This document shows positions 1 through 11,368 of a DNA stretch of 64,000 nucleotides, one piece after another. The notes beneath the pieces are model-generated. The model saw nothing but the letters and a program-made list of their open reading frames with translations. It had not been told where the DNA came from and ran no database searches. The stretch spans positions 7,068,001-7,132,000 of the forward strand of contig NC_079884.1 of assembly GCF_029227915.1 (NCBI RefSeq), in the 5' to 3' direction. Both the position numbers and the translations under genes were made by a program. Origin of the DNA: Hydractinia symbiolongicarpus. Its lineage: Eukaryota > Cnidaria > Hydrozoa > Anthoathecata > Hydractiniidae. Each line of letters starts with the position of its first letter. Position 1 is the stretch's first letter.

Positions 1-571
1 ATTTTTCGGATGAGGCGATTCCATATGAGTATCAGCTATTATTTCTTTAAGTACTTCTGGTTGGCTGTCATTTTCATCATCTGGTTTCGTTTTTTTTCAT
101 GGAGTAGCTTGACAAGAATTCAGCATAACATATTTGTTCCAACATAGGGTATCTCCTTATTTTAAAATTTTGGATTTGGTCTATCCATGTATCTATCCAA
201 CATATCTCATTTAAAAATATCGGTACTGTCTGGTGGTAAACTTAAAATCTTTTCTTCGTTACGACATACCCTATATCTCTTCTCAGAAATGTTACTATTT
301 GCAAAAGCTACCGCTGGAAATGCCTTTCGTAGCCATATTTCTGGCATCACAATAGCAACTGCTTTTTGAACTGATGATTTAGATACACATTTGTAATGGA
401 TTTCATTTGTACAAATAACGAATCGCCAGTTTCTAGTGCTTGTGATGCGGCTTTCCTCATTGCTTCTGAAGATTCGTCTTCAGCTTTAAAGAAAAAAGCA
501 CACATGTAAGAAACCGCTTTATAATAATAAAGAACAGGTTGAATGTCTATGTTGGCTTCCCATGACATCAA
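1..571 (-). pseudogene. Helitron Rep/helicase polyprotein, middle part (broken)
   Basis: The minus-strand translation shows the conserved block that follows the HUH nickase in animal Helitrons: a W-x-A-N-I-D-I-Q-P-V segment with a cluster of tyrosines and a Y-M-C motif (553-480), where the catalytic Tyr residues of Rep are expected. An EDESSEA block follows, then, in a shifted frame, MPE-W-LRKAFPAVAFANSN (about 330-290). Frame changes near 350-400 and an in-frame stop near position 90 show decay. In intact elements this protein nicks and ligates single-stranded DNA during rolling-circle transposition. Family recognition is strong. The exact gene limits are not recoverable here because the helicase half is beyond the left edge. 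Confidence 0.75.
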
Positions 572-859
572 GCCTTCGGTAAAATAATTATTTATAAAAC
601 AGGAATCTGGAAGCCCTTAGAAGTGAATTTGAAATCCACTATCAGGGGAAATGCTCAGTGCATTTTCATACTCTTTTTTTTTAATGGCTAAACTTTAAAG
701 AATTTCTTCAATTATACCTGGTTGGGTATAATTAGGTTAACCTGGATGCAGAATATTGTTTAATCTTGGATTTAAATTTAAATCCATGTAAGTTTTTACT
801 TTTTCTAGTATAATCTTCCTTTCCTTTAGTTGTGTTTCCCTTTCTTCATTAGAGATGTT

Positions 860-1545
860 GTCAGGCAAAGGCTCAGCGACGATTGTATGGTCTGTAAAAA
901 ATTTCCCCGAAGAGTATTGAAATTTTTTTTTATGTACTTACAACAAGATTTGGAATGAGAATGTGTTTGATATGTCGAAACTAGTCTGTGAAGAACTGGG
1001 TTGCTTTCTTCACAAGGAAGCTAGCATTCAACTATGTTATCCACAAAGGCAATATATTCTTTCTTATTATCGCTACGTAAAATTAGTGCATTAACAACCC
1101 ATAATAAAGAGTGGATGTGTGGGCTACCTCACCTGAAATTCAACTCTAATGACGTAGTAGTTTACTATACCTAACAGTCCGTTGACAACTATGGTTTTAA
1201 AAAAGGTCTCAACTTAGTATTGGTAATGTCTTGATAAAAGAACGGGAGAACCTCGGTTCGTAGATAGCAATTTAGATTGTCGATTTCTTCTTCGGATATG
1301 TCATTTCCTTGTATTTTAGTGATTTTTTTAACCAGTTTATTCCATCTTAAATCTGCACAAGACAAAGTCATAAAAAACGTTGGAAGTCCTAGCGGTTTTA
1401 CCATAGCCAAAACTTCAAAAAGAAATCGTTTCCATGCAAGAGTTCCTTTCAACGTGTTCACAAACGTGAAAGCGTCGTCACTGTCTGTAAACGACTTAAC
1501 CCATTCTTTAAAATTTTAAAACATCATTCATGCTGCAAGACCGTC
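860..1545 (-). pseudogene. Helitron Rep nickase: Helitron_like_N domain and HUH motif
   Basis: Reading minus from about 1515, the frame encodes a stretch ending in LAMVKPLGLPTFFMTLSCAD and then LRWN, the hallmark of the Helitron_like_N domain. Further along (about 985-955), in another frame, is T-H-S-H-S-K-S-C-C-K-Y, the two-histidine HUH metal-binding motif of rolling-circle nickases (usual form H-x-H-x-x-x-C). The open stretch 1189-1515 ends at a stop, and the HUH stretch is joined only through frameshifts, so the enzyme is not expressed intact. The link between the two blocks rests on conserved domain order in the family. Confidence 0.8.
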
Positions 1546-1873
1546 CGCTTTAATTTTTTTGCATAGTTATATTTATGCGACTAATCAAATTAAGATATTG
1601 TGTAACTGCATGAGCAAAAAATATGTAATCACTATCAGAGGCAAACTTCGGTCTATAATTCAATAATCTTTGGTTGAAATACTTGGTTGGGGAAAGTGGT
1701 ACTTCTCTTTTCGTATGATATCCGAATTTACCTGTTGTAAATAGATAAGGGTGGGAAAGTTCTTCACAATGCTCACCAGAAATTATCGGTATGGGAAATT
1801 TGTTCTCTCCTGGAGCAATAACAATATTTCCGTCGTCAATTTGCTCATGTGAAATAGTTAGAACAAAAGATGT

Positions 1874-2140
1874 TTATTGGCAAGGCAAACGATGTTCGTT
1901 TAACAGATTTTCAATCTCTTCTTCGCTATCGTCCAAGTAATCCTCATTCTTGGTTTTTACGTAACTGATATTAATACTTGGTGTCGATCCTTTTGCAAAG
2001 TCAATGTTCATTTCATTTTCACTTTCTCTAGTTTCATGTTCAGATGTTAAATTAATCCAAGAAGGTGGTATGTTTGTGAGATTTAATGGCATGTTGTACA
2101 TATGTATTCTTTGCCATCGAAACTTTGTATTCTGAAACAA
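1874..2140 (-). pseudogene. Helitron inter-domain remnant
   Basis: This is an 88-codon minus-strand open stretch between the peptidase ORF and the Helitron_like_N region. It contains F-R-W-Q-R-I-H-x-Y-N-M-P-L, resembling the short W-x-x-I/L-H block found in this position in cnidarian Helitron polyproteins, followed by a Ser/Glu-rich acidic linker. It has no start codon of its own and is probably an internal piece of the same broken polyprotein. The assignment depends mainly on position and one short motif. Confidence 0.45.
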
Positions 2141-2391
2141 AAATGTTTTTCTGAAATGGCAGCATAATCAACATGGCGAAACAATTTTATTGAACGCCTT
2201 TACAAAAACGATTACATTTAGCATAAGTATAAAATGGTCCATTCTCAATGCATTTTTTAAATTGATTTATTTTTGCATTAGAATGGGGCAAAATGTTAAC
2301 ACGCGTACGTTTAGTTTCTTTACCTTCTTGGGCTGCATATCGTTTCTTTGCAGTTCTTTGCGTTGGTTGGCCCTGCTCAGTTTCACGATAT

Positions 2392-3288
2392 CTAGTTATG
2401 GCTTCTCTTTGCCTCGCTTGGCCCTGTTCCGTTTTTTGATATTTGCCTATCCACTCTTAGCTTAACTTGGCCATATTCTGTTTTTCTATAGGTGTTTGTT
2501 GATTCTTTTACCTTAGCTTTGCCACGTTCTGTTTTTCTATAAGTGCTTGTTAACTCTTTTTGTTTTACTCGGCCTCTCTCGGATTTACTTTTTTTCTGAT
2601 CTAGTTTTCTCTTTTTACGAATGGAAAGCATAATGTTATCGGTTATCTGTTCAGTTGTTAGTATTTTAAAATATTGAGTCTCGAGATACCTTTCTTGACC
2701 AGCGGACACATAAATTTTGCGTATGTAGTTTTCAACTTGTTGTAATGTATCAAATTTTAAAAGGACTGATGTACCACATTCTGTTATTTGTCCAAAACTA
2801 TTTCGGCTATGAGGATCAAATAAATAAACTTGTGGGTGACCCCTAATTATAGCAAAACTAACGCCGCTTATAATGCCCAACATTCCTCGTCCTTTATCGG
2901 AATGTGATGAATTATGAAATGTGCGCAAGGTAGTGCTATTATCTGTAACAATATGAGAAATATTTTCTAAACTTTGTATTTGTATCACATTGTTTTCAGC
3001 AGTCAAACTATTTGGGAGGTCACTTGCACTCAAGTACTGGTTTGTGTAACCCAAGCTCGTGTACAACTTTGTTCCTTCGCTGAGGATATGATCAAAATCA
3101 CCTGGGTTGCAAAAAGAAACCTTTTCAATAACCAACCAAACGACCGCAAACAGGGAATTACACATACATTGTGTGCCAATAAAAGTTCCGAGCCTGACAT
3201 CCCATTGATGAAAAGATTCTTGTACCGACTTTAAAACAGAGTAAGGCCCAGGATTAGTTTCAACATCACTAGACAGTAAAAGAATCAT
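2392..3288 (-). CDS. Helitron accessory protein: 2A-like peptide + UL36/C76-like cysteine peptidase
   Basis: A 298-codon ORF opens at the ATG at 3288. Residues 2-15 are ILLLSSDVETNPGP, matching the 2A ribosome-skipping consensus (D-V/I-E-x-N-P-G-P). The next part has G-T-Q-C-M-C-N-S-L (about residues 38-46) and later V-Y-L-F-D-P-H-S-R-N (about 157-166), followed by an E-C-G-T-S-V-L segment. This is the Cys / Asp-x-His layout of herpesvirus UL36-type deubiquitinating peptidases (family C76), which recur in cnidarian Helitrons. The C-terminus is a Lys/Arg-rich repeat with R-K-T-E-R/Y-G-x, like the basic stretch that precedes Helitron_like_N. In an intact element it was probably contiguous with Rep. 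An in-frame stop lies 18 nt upstream of the ATG, so the 2A sits at the protein's very N-terminus. Peptidase function is inferred. Confidence 0.8.
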   Translation of the reverse strand: MILLLSSDVETNPGPYSVLKSVQESFHQWDVRLGTFIGTQCMCNSLFAVVWLVIEKVSFCNPGDFDHILSEGTKLYTSLGYTNQYLSASDLPNSLTAENNVIQIQSLENISHIVTDNSTTLRTFHNSSHSDKGRGMLGIISGVSFAIIRGHPQVYLFDPHSRNSFGQITECGTSVLLKFDTLQQVENYIRKIYVSAGQERYLETQYFKILTTEQITDNIMLSIRKKRKLDQKKSKSERGRVKQKELTSTYRKTERGKAKVKESTNTYRKTEYGQVKLRVDRQISKNGTGPSEAKRSHN

Positions 3289-5736
3289 TTCGCGGCAGCT
3301 TCTTTACGCGTGATTTACAATAGCAGTGTTGACGTGAGACCAAGGAAAACTAGAGAAACCTCTGTCATATTATTTAAAAAACACAAGTTTTTCGGCAGGC
3401 TTAATATATTTAGTAAGTTCACCAATAAGTAACCAATATGCTTACCAAATTTAATTTAAATTTAATTTAAAGTTCAGTAGTCTAAATATCTGATTGTCTG
3501 AATATATAGCTTTTATACTCTGTCGAGTTTCTTCTTCTTTATACTCTGTCCAGTGATGGTTGTCGAACCTAAAAAATAAGAAAAAGTGATTCATTGCGTG
3601 CATAATTTCTTTACGCCTAAATATTTATGCGGCTATTAAAGCTTTCCTCCAACCCCCAAATATGTTTTACCCTTAAAACGGTTATAAAATGCTAGTAAGC
3701 CTGTTGAAATCATGTCCTACATATTCTGGTCTTCAGGTTAGCCTGTTGTATAAGTATACATACGGGTTACCAATAACTCGTTTATATAATATTTACCTAT
3801 TAAACACCTGCGTGCAAAATATTCAGGTCCCATATCTTTCAGAGACTATTGCCTATTACGTGAAACTACGCCTAAAAATCTCTATGAAACCATTATAATG
3901 GGGAAAATATAATAACTCTTGTTAGGAATATCTTTAGAACTTGAAACATACAAATTAACTTTGTTTTATTATGAAGACTCATTTTGCTTTTTTTGGTCAC
4001 GTAATTAATCCGATTTCCCGATTTTTTCAAATTTTACCCCAAAATCAAAAAAAAAGGATTTGCGGCAATATTCGTCAGTTTTTCATCTAATCAATGTAAA
4101 AACCAAAAAATATGTTAAAAAAACTTTTATTTACCTTTCAGAACCTTCAAGCAGAACTTAAAAATTCGCTCGCGTAGTGAGGTAATTGAATTTTAAGCAG
4201 ATAGTGGTATTTTGAACAACTTTTAAGATTTTGATGACGTCAAAAAAAATTGCTGCCGCAAGCAAAATTTTATTCCTGCCATTTTCTTCCTTTTGTGACG
4301 TACTATAGGTAAGTTTGATTCTATTTGGACAAACCTATAAAACGTTATTGAGGGGGAAGGGGGTGGGCGAATTAAGCCCCTGGTCATATTATGTTCGAAT
4401 AAACCTGGACCGAGTGGGTTAAGGAAACAAGGGTTTAAAACTTTTGCTGACATCAGACACAAAACTTGATCCAAAAATTTGTTTACCTATTGCATTTATG
4501 TATAGGGTGAAACTTTTATGTAGGAAATATCTTGGATCACGTGCTTTTGACAAACGGCTAAAGCTGACATCAGCAAAGTCACTCCTTAAAGAACAAAAAA
4601 AGTTGTATACCTGTTGCCTTTATCGTAAAAATCTGAAAGCACTTATCAAGACAATGTATAGCATTTTTGGTGACTTTATCAAAGTTTCGATTCTGAACTT
4701 ACCAATTTGGTCCCAGGGTGCTGCTAGTTGCCAAGACAGTAAAAGATGGCTGACGTCACCACGCCTTTTTAAAGTTATTTGGCCTCAAAGCTATGATTTC
4801 CTTGTAATAGATTCACTAATTTAAATTTTAGTTATTTGTGTTAAATGTATATACATGTTACTTACGTCATGACATTCCATTTGACAATTAACATTTGAGA
4901 TATCTTTGATGACTTCAAAAATAATATTCACTTTGCCACGCACAAGCAGACACAACTTTTGTATCATTATAGAGATTTGCTTGTCCTTAAAATCTTACTT
5001 GTTTGCTGTTTTCTGAATAACCTACACAATTTTTGCAGAATACAAAAAGTTCGACGCAATATTTTTTAACATTCCAGTATTTCACTGATTTACGACCCAA
5101 CGAGTTAAACTGTCCTGACTCAAATTAATTTTCTCTAAAGTAGAAGTATAGCTAAATAAAAATGTTGTAAACAAATTTTTCAGCAAATGAATAACGAAAA
5201 CAACATAGAACGCCGCAATAACGCAATTCTAGCAGTCGCCATATTTGTTTATAATGATCAGTATAATTGACTGTATTTATGCTCATGGGTTTCAACTTAG
5301 TTAAGATGTTGTCAATGTTTGGTGTGACAGTTGCGTAGCGGCCAGGCCGTCCTTAATTAATTGTTGGCTTGCCTTTTCCGACTCGTAGTTTTGTTCGAGG
5401 GTTGGTCGGTTGGCAGATCATTTTTATTACATTTTGGTCAGAAATGTATTATTATTTAATTGTATTACGCTGGGTTTATTTTTTGTACCTCTGGGACATG
5501 CACATTACAGTCGCTTCACTTCAGAAATATTGTTTGTAGTCGTTCTTAGTCCCGATACATATAAATGACTATGGTAGCCGTTTGAAGTGCGCTATCGCGG
5601 CTTAATTTGTTGTTTTGATTATTTGTTTGCTATATTTTGATTTTGATTTAACTATACATATGCGTTATGATAATTTGAATCGGTAGTTTAACTTTTTTGG
5701 GGGTCGGAAATTGCCGAAATACTGGGAACATAAAAG
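2762..5736. repeat. Tandem duplication, unit 1
   Basis: This segment recurs at 5744-8720 with an offset of 2982 bp, rising to 2984 after one A-run indel near 4911/7893. The copies differ at only a few places; one is acagttgcg versus actgttgcg near 5330/8312. Unit 1 begins inside the Helitron peptidase ORF and ends inside a MITE. The junction reads gggaacataaaagggaacatagg, with the 8-base word gggaacat on both sides, consistent with a microhomology-mediated or unequal exchange. An assembly duplication of two haplotypes is an alternative. Confidence 0.95.
5345..5736. mobile_element. MITE, truncated by the duplication
   Basis: Same element as at 8329-8802, with its left terminal inverted repeat (ggccgtccttaattaatt) but without the right one, because unit 1 of the tandem duplication ends inside it. 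Confidence 0.7.
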
Positions 5737-5743
5737 GGAACAT

Positions 5744-6270
5744 AGGACTGATGTACCACATTCTGTTATTTGTCCAAAACTATTTCGGCTATGAGGATCA
5801 AATAAATAAACTTGTGGGTGACCCCTAATTATAGCAAAACTAACGCCGCTTATAATGCCCAACATTCCTCGTCCTTTATCGGAATGTGATGAATTATGAA
5901 ATGTGCGCAAGGTAGTGCTATTATCTGTAACAATATGAGAAATATTTTCTAAACTTTGTATTTGTATCACATTGTTTTCAGCAGTCAAACTATTTGGGAG
6001 GTCACTTGCACTCAAGTACTGGTTTGTGTAACCCAAGCTCGTGTACAACTTTGTTCCTTCGCTGAGGATATGATCAAAATCACCTGGGTTGCAAAAAGAA
6101 ACCTTTTCAATAACCAACCAAACGACCGCAAACAGGGAATTACACATACATTGTGTGCCAATAAAAGTTCCGAGCCTGACATCCCATTGATGAAAAGATT
6201 CTTGTACCGACTTTAAAACAGAGTAAGGCCCAGGATTAGTTTCAACATCACTAGACAGTAAAAGAATCAT
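5744..6270 (-). pseudogene. Truncated copy of the 2A-peptidase ORF
   Basis: This is the duplicate of the N-terminal 176 codons of the Helitron peptidase, from the same ATG (6270). It keeps the 2A-like peptide, the Cys motif and the D-x-H motif, but is cut at the duplication junction. Past the junction the frame runs about 25 codons into unit-1 sequence (5665-5743) and stops. It lacks the C-terminal part of the domain and the basic tail. If transcribed it would give a truncated protein, so it is treated as a by-product of the duplication. Confidence 0.85.
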
Positions 6271-8720
6271 TTCGCGGCAGCTTCTTTACGCGTGATTTAC
6301 AATAGCAGTGTTGACGTGAGACCAAGGAAAACTAGAGAAACCTCTGTCATATTATTTAAAAAACACAAGTTTTTCGGCAGGCTTAATATATTTAGTAAGT
6401 TCACCAATAAGTAACCAATATGCTTACCAAATTTAATTTAAATTTAATTTAAAGTTCAGTAGTCTAAATATCTGATTGTCTGAATATATAGCTTTTATAC
6501 TCTGTCGAGTTTCTTCTTCTTTATACTCTGTCCAGTGATGGTTGTCGAACCTAAAAAATAAGAAAAAGTGATTCATTGCGTGCATAATTTCTTTACGCCT
6601 AAATATTTATGCGGCTATTAAAGCTTTCCTCCAACCCCCAAATATGTTTTACCCTTAAAACGGTTATAAAATGCTAGTAAGCCTGTTGAAATCATGTCCT
6701 ACATATTCTGGTCTTCAGGTTAGCCTGTTGTATAAGTATACATACGGGTTACCAATAACTCGTTTATATAATATTTACCTATTAAACACCTGCGTGCAAA
6801 ATATTCAGGTCCCATATCTTTCAGAGACTATTGCCTATTACGTGAAACTACGCCTAAAAATCTCTATGAAACCATTATAATGGGGAAAATATAATAACTC
6901 TTGTTAGGAATATCTTTAGAACTTGAAACATACAAATTAACTTTGTTTTATTATGAAGACTCATTTTGCTTTTTTTGGTCACGTAATTAATCCGATTTCC
7001 CGATTTTTTCAAATTTTACCCCAAAATCAAAAAAAAAGGATTTGCGGCAATATTCGTCAGTTTTTCATCTAATCAATGTAAAAACCAAAAAATATGTTAA
7101 AAAAACTTTTATTTACCTTTCAGAACCTTCAAGCAGAACTTAAAAATTCGCTCGCGTAGTGAGGTAATTGAATTTTAAGCAGATAGTGGTATTTTGAACA
7201 ACTTTTAAGATTTTGATGACGTCAAAAAAAATTGCTGCCGCAAGCAAAATTTTATTCCTGCCATTTTCTTCCTTTTGTGACGTACTATAGGTAAGTTTGA
7301 TTCTATTTGGACAAACCTATAAAACGTTATTGAGGGGGAAGGGGGTGGGCGAATTAAGCCCCTGGTCATATTATGTTCGAATAAACCTGGACCGAGTGGG
7401 TTAAGGAAACAAGGGTTTAAAACTTTTGCTGACATCAGACACAAAACTTGATCCAAAAATTTGTTTACCTATTGCATTTATGTATAGGGTGAAACTTTTA
7501 TGTAGGAAATATCTTGGATCACGTGCTTTTGACAAACGGCTAAAGCTGACATCAGCAAAGTCACTCCTTAAAGAACAAAAAAAGTTGTATACCTGTTGCC
7601 TTTATCGTAAAAATCTGAAAGCACTTATCAAGACAATGTATAGCATTTTTGGTGACTTTATCAAAGTTTCGATTCTGAACTTACCAATTTGGTCCCAGGG
7701 TGCTGCTAGTTGCCAAGACAGTAAAAGATGGCTGACGTCACCACGCCTTTTTAAAGTTATTTGGCCTCAAAGCTATGATTTCCTTGTAATAGATTCACTA
7801 ATTTAAATTTTAGTTATTTGTGTTAAATGTATATACATGTTACTTACGTCATGACATTCCATTTGACAATTAACATTTGAGATATCTTTGATGACTTCAA
7901 AAAAATAATATTCACTTTGCCACGCACAAGCAGACACAACTTTTGTATCATTATAGAGATTTGCTTGTCCTTAAAATCTTACTTGTTTGCTGTTTTCTGA
8001 ATAACCTACACAATTTTTGCAGAATACAAAAAGTTCGACGCAATATTTTTTAACATTCCAGTATTTCACTGATTTACGACCCAACGAGTTAAACTGTCCT
8101 GACTCAAATTAATTTTCTCTAAAGTAGAAGTATAGCTAAATAAAAATGTTGTAAACAAATTTTTCAGCAAATGAATAACGAAAACAACATAGAACGCCGC
8201 AATAACGCAATTCTAGCAGTCGCCATATTTGTTTATAATGATCAGTATAATTGACTGTATTTATGCTCATGGGTTTCAACTTAGTTAAGATGTTGTCAAT
8301 GTTTGGTGTGACTGTTGCGTAGCGGCCAGGCCGTCCTTAATTAATTGTTGGCTTGCCTTTTCCGACTCGTAGTTTTGTTCGAGGGTTGGTCGGTTGGCAG
8401 ATCATTTTTATTACATTTTGGTCAGAAATGTATTATTATTTAATTGTATTACGCTGGGTTTATTTTTTGTACCTCTGGGACATGCACATTACAGTCGCTT
8501 CACTTCAGAAATATTGTTTGTAGTCGTTCTTAGTCCCGATACATATAAATGACTATGGTAGCCGTTTGAAGTGCGCTATCGCGGCTTAATTTGTTGTTTT
8601 GATTATTTGTTTGCTATATTTTGATTTTGATTTAACTATACATATGCGTTATGATAATTTGAATCGGTAGTTTAACTTTTTTGGGGGTCGGAAATTGCCG
8701 AAATACTGGGAACATAAAAG
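5744..8720. repeat. Tandem duplication, unit 2
   Basis: Second copy of the 2.98-kb unit. Its left end starts inside the peptidase reading frame (from aggactgatgtacc), and its right end continues into the unduplicated remainder of the MITE. Apart from the peptidase fragment, the unit (unit-1 coordinates 3289-5344) has no open reading frame resembling a known protein. Small frames at 3689-3898, 4223-4474 and 4444-4824 and their twins have no recognisable domain and look like chance ORFs. Confidence 0.95.
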
Positions 8721-8802
8721 AATATTAAAAATTTCTTGTGGTTTGCGATAAATCGCGAAGGTCAGTCGGAAAAAAGCAAACCAAAAATTTTTAAGGACGG
8801 CC
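8329..8802. mobile_element. MITE with about 40-bp terminal inverted repeats
   Basis: The left end reads ggccgtccttaattaattgt followed by tggcttgccttttccgact. The reverse complement of the right end reads ggccgtccttaaaaattttt followed by ggtttgcttttttccgact. The two match over about 40 bases with few mismatches. Nothing in the 474 bp is coding. The element straddles the right boundary of the tandem duplication. No clear target-site duplication was recognised, so the superfamily is open. Confidence 0.7.
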
Positions 8803-11368
8803 GCAGGTACAAAAAATATTTTATAAAATATAGTGAGCTCTAGCTTACCCGTCGTCCCAGTGTATTAATTTCTCGTTGGTCTAGAAATATTTGCCACTAA
8901 AGATTGGGTTTTATCGGTGTTAATCCGCGATAAGCAGGTGAACTAACAGGATTTGTTAGGCTAGACATATAAAATATACAGACATTCTATTTATCTATGC
9001 AGAATAACAATATATACCGTGCGAACAGTATAATTAGCCGTTTATACAGCTACTTATACGATATATCTTTTTACTTAAATTTTCACTTTTCTTCGTTATC
9101 GTTCTCCCCATAGCCATCTATATTTATATAGATCAACATAAAGTTGTGCTTCAATTGAAACCAAGAAAAAGAACAAGAAACAATTTTACAAAAAAGTTAT
9201 AATTTTACTGTAACTAACAGTACATATGTCGTATATATTATTAAACAACAAAACTATTCTGATTTCAAGAAAAAAAAGACGCAGTTAGCTCTAAAGAACA
9301 CAAAAAAGCTTTTAACGGGTACAGGTTAATTATCAGTGCAAGCAACAATAAACATTTGTCACGTTTTCTGCAAAAATATATAAAAAAATCTGTGCAAATA
9401 TATAAAAATATATATCTTTTCATCTCATGGAAGTAGTCCCACAAAGTGTCATTTGGAAGGTTTTTTTAACCCCATTTTTTCCGATAAAAACAGAAGTTCG
9501 GTGTCCAGTCATAGAAGAACTACGCAAGGCAGGATAAAAGGTTTTTGTTGCTTGCTCTTTAAGAATGAAAAGGCTCTCTAAACAAAGCATTATTTTATGT
9601 AGCTAGCTAGCTCCATAGCTACCTAGCAAGTAAGTAATTTCATGACTATCCCCAGCACCTATAAAAAGAAAATGCAAGTCAGCGCCAACAATTGAGATAG
9701 CTAGCTAGCTAGCCAGCACACCTTTCTCACTTGGCTATATATAAAATAATTTTTACCTAATAAAATACACGAATTTAAAAAAATAAGGCTTAGCTCCCCA
9801 TCAATAAAGCTACTACGATCAAATCAAAAAGACCAGCAAGGGGCGAAAAACAAAACGTAAGGACTTTTACTCACGGCCGCACATGGAATGTTCTGGCAAC
9901 ACGAAAATTACACTCTCTTTTTGAGATTAAAATAGATTAAAATAAAGTATCTTCATTGGCTTTCCAAAAAATGGAATTTTCCGAGTGTTTAGCCTGGACA
10001 AAAACATAGCAGCTTCCAGGCTATGTGCTGTCTTTATCTTTATAGATATCTCTCTTTCATCAGGCGATTTTAAAGATTCCGCCCCGCGTGAGGCAGACGG
10101 AAATCAAAGAACTCCAAAAAAAGTATTACAAGCAGAGCGCAGTAGTTCTACTATGGAGTCTCTTTCATTGCGTTACACATTTCTCTGCAAGGATATATTT
10201 TAACTTGGTTTTGAACAAAACTGTTTAGATTTTTCTCCTCATAATTTACAGCGCAAACGTTCTATTTAGCTTGTTCTTAACCGCGATAATTTAACCATCG
10301 TGGTAATGTTTTCAAAGGTAATAGGCAAGATGGAAGATTAGCTCTGCGCAAAGTTTTAAGTCCACTGTAAGTTTTTGCACTTGACTGGCTGGTAATAACC
10401 TCCCTCAAGCTATCCAAAATGCAGACAGGTACAAAAGGTATGTGGGAATTTTTTTATGTTGTTTATAACGACTTGTGACTTTACAAATTGAGAAATTGCT
10501 AGGTCTAATGTGACGACAGAACTAAATTTTCGTATTTTTTTTCAAGATATATTGTCCGAGAATGATGTTATAAAGCAAAAAAAAAATGAACCCTGCATAC
10601 TCAACATTTTTGACATACGTGTTCAAGCAAGAAATCTTAAAACATGGTACCTTTTAAGCCAAGAAAATTAAAACTGCATAGTTATCTACGTTTGAGCGGA
10701 TAATTTAAAACATTTATACAGTCGTAGCTATATGTATATACACAAAAGATGTAAAGAAATCAAACCCCCCCTAACTCTGACTGATAGCCTAGTGGTAGAG
10801 CTTTAGTTTCCAGTACAAGAGGTCTTGGTTTCAAACTCCGGTGAGTCATCCCAGAAACTATAAAAGTTTAAATGTATCCTTCATGCTTAGCGTTCATCAC
10901 GAGAATAAAATTGATATCTTAGACTGTTCTTTAGTTGAGCGATTGTTGTGTTCGCACGACTGCATCTAGATTGGTTGTGAGAAATTCTTTGCACATCAGC
11001 ATTTTTTGTTTACGGAAAATTTTCTTCAATCAACTAAAATGCTTGCTCAACATGTAAAAAAATGGTTTATATGATTCAGTCTATATTTTTGTGTCGTTAT
11101 GTCAAACATATATATGAGAAATAGTGACGTCAGAAATCTCCGAATAGAACAAAGATAGTCAGACACTTACGTCTTTTCACCAACCCTGCGGACTAGTAAA
11201 AAGATGATCTACATTCGATTTACGTTCTTACGCTTAAATATCAAACAGGCAGGTTAAAAAGTCCTGTGGACAGAGTGCCAGCTAAAAAATGTTGTGCTTG
11301 AACGAGGAGATATAAGACCAACAGCACAGCTGTATTAAAGAATCCTTAGGCTCATTTTTGACGAACCA
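8803..11368. other. Non-coding stretch with simple repeats
   Basis: No coding sequence recognised. It holds short (tagc)n tracts near 9600-9720, AT-rich low-complexity sequence near 9000-9430, and a tRNA-like motif described separately. The small frame at 9985-10203 shows no conserved motif and is regarded as chance. Confidence 0.5.
10773..10852 (+). repeat. tRNA-derived (SINE-like) Pol III promoter remnant
   Basis: The sequence tagcctagtggtagagc fits a type-2 Pol III A box (D-arm), and about 30 bases later ggtttcaaactcc resembles a B box (T-arm). The arms do not pair properly: the D-stem has a mismatch and the anticodon and T-stems are weak. It is therefore not a working tRNA and is more likely the head of a tRNA-derived SINE or a tRNA relic. 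Confidence 0.4.

Larger units (their letters stand above)
1..3288 (-). mobile_element. Degenerate Helitron, 5' portion
   Basis: A minus-strand Helitron runs off the left edge. From its 5' side (right) it contains the accessory peptidase ORF (2392-3288), a linker remnant (1874-2140), the Helitron_like_N domain (about 1189-1515), the HUH nickase motif (about 955-985) and the Rep C-terminal region (1-571). The Pif1-like helicase and the 3' terminus lie outside the window. The reading frame is broken by several stops and frameshifts in the Rep part, so the copy is not autonomous. The 5' terminus cannot be placed, because the 5' side is caught in a tandem duplication. Confidence 0.85.

Noticed and set aside
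3689-4824. Small ORFs of 69, 83 and 126 codons, duplicated at 6671-7806
   Set aside because: The identity of the copies comes from the recent DNA duplication; no domain, and composition like flanking DNA.
10773-10852. Functional tRNA-Gly (TCC)
   Set aside because: Anticodon and T stems do not pair and the D-stem has a mismatch.
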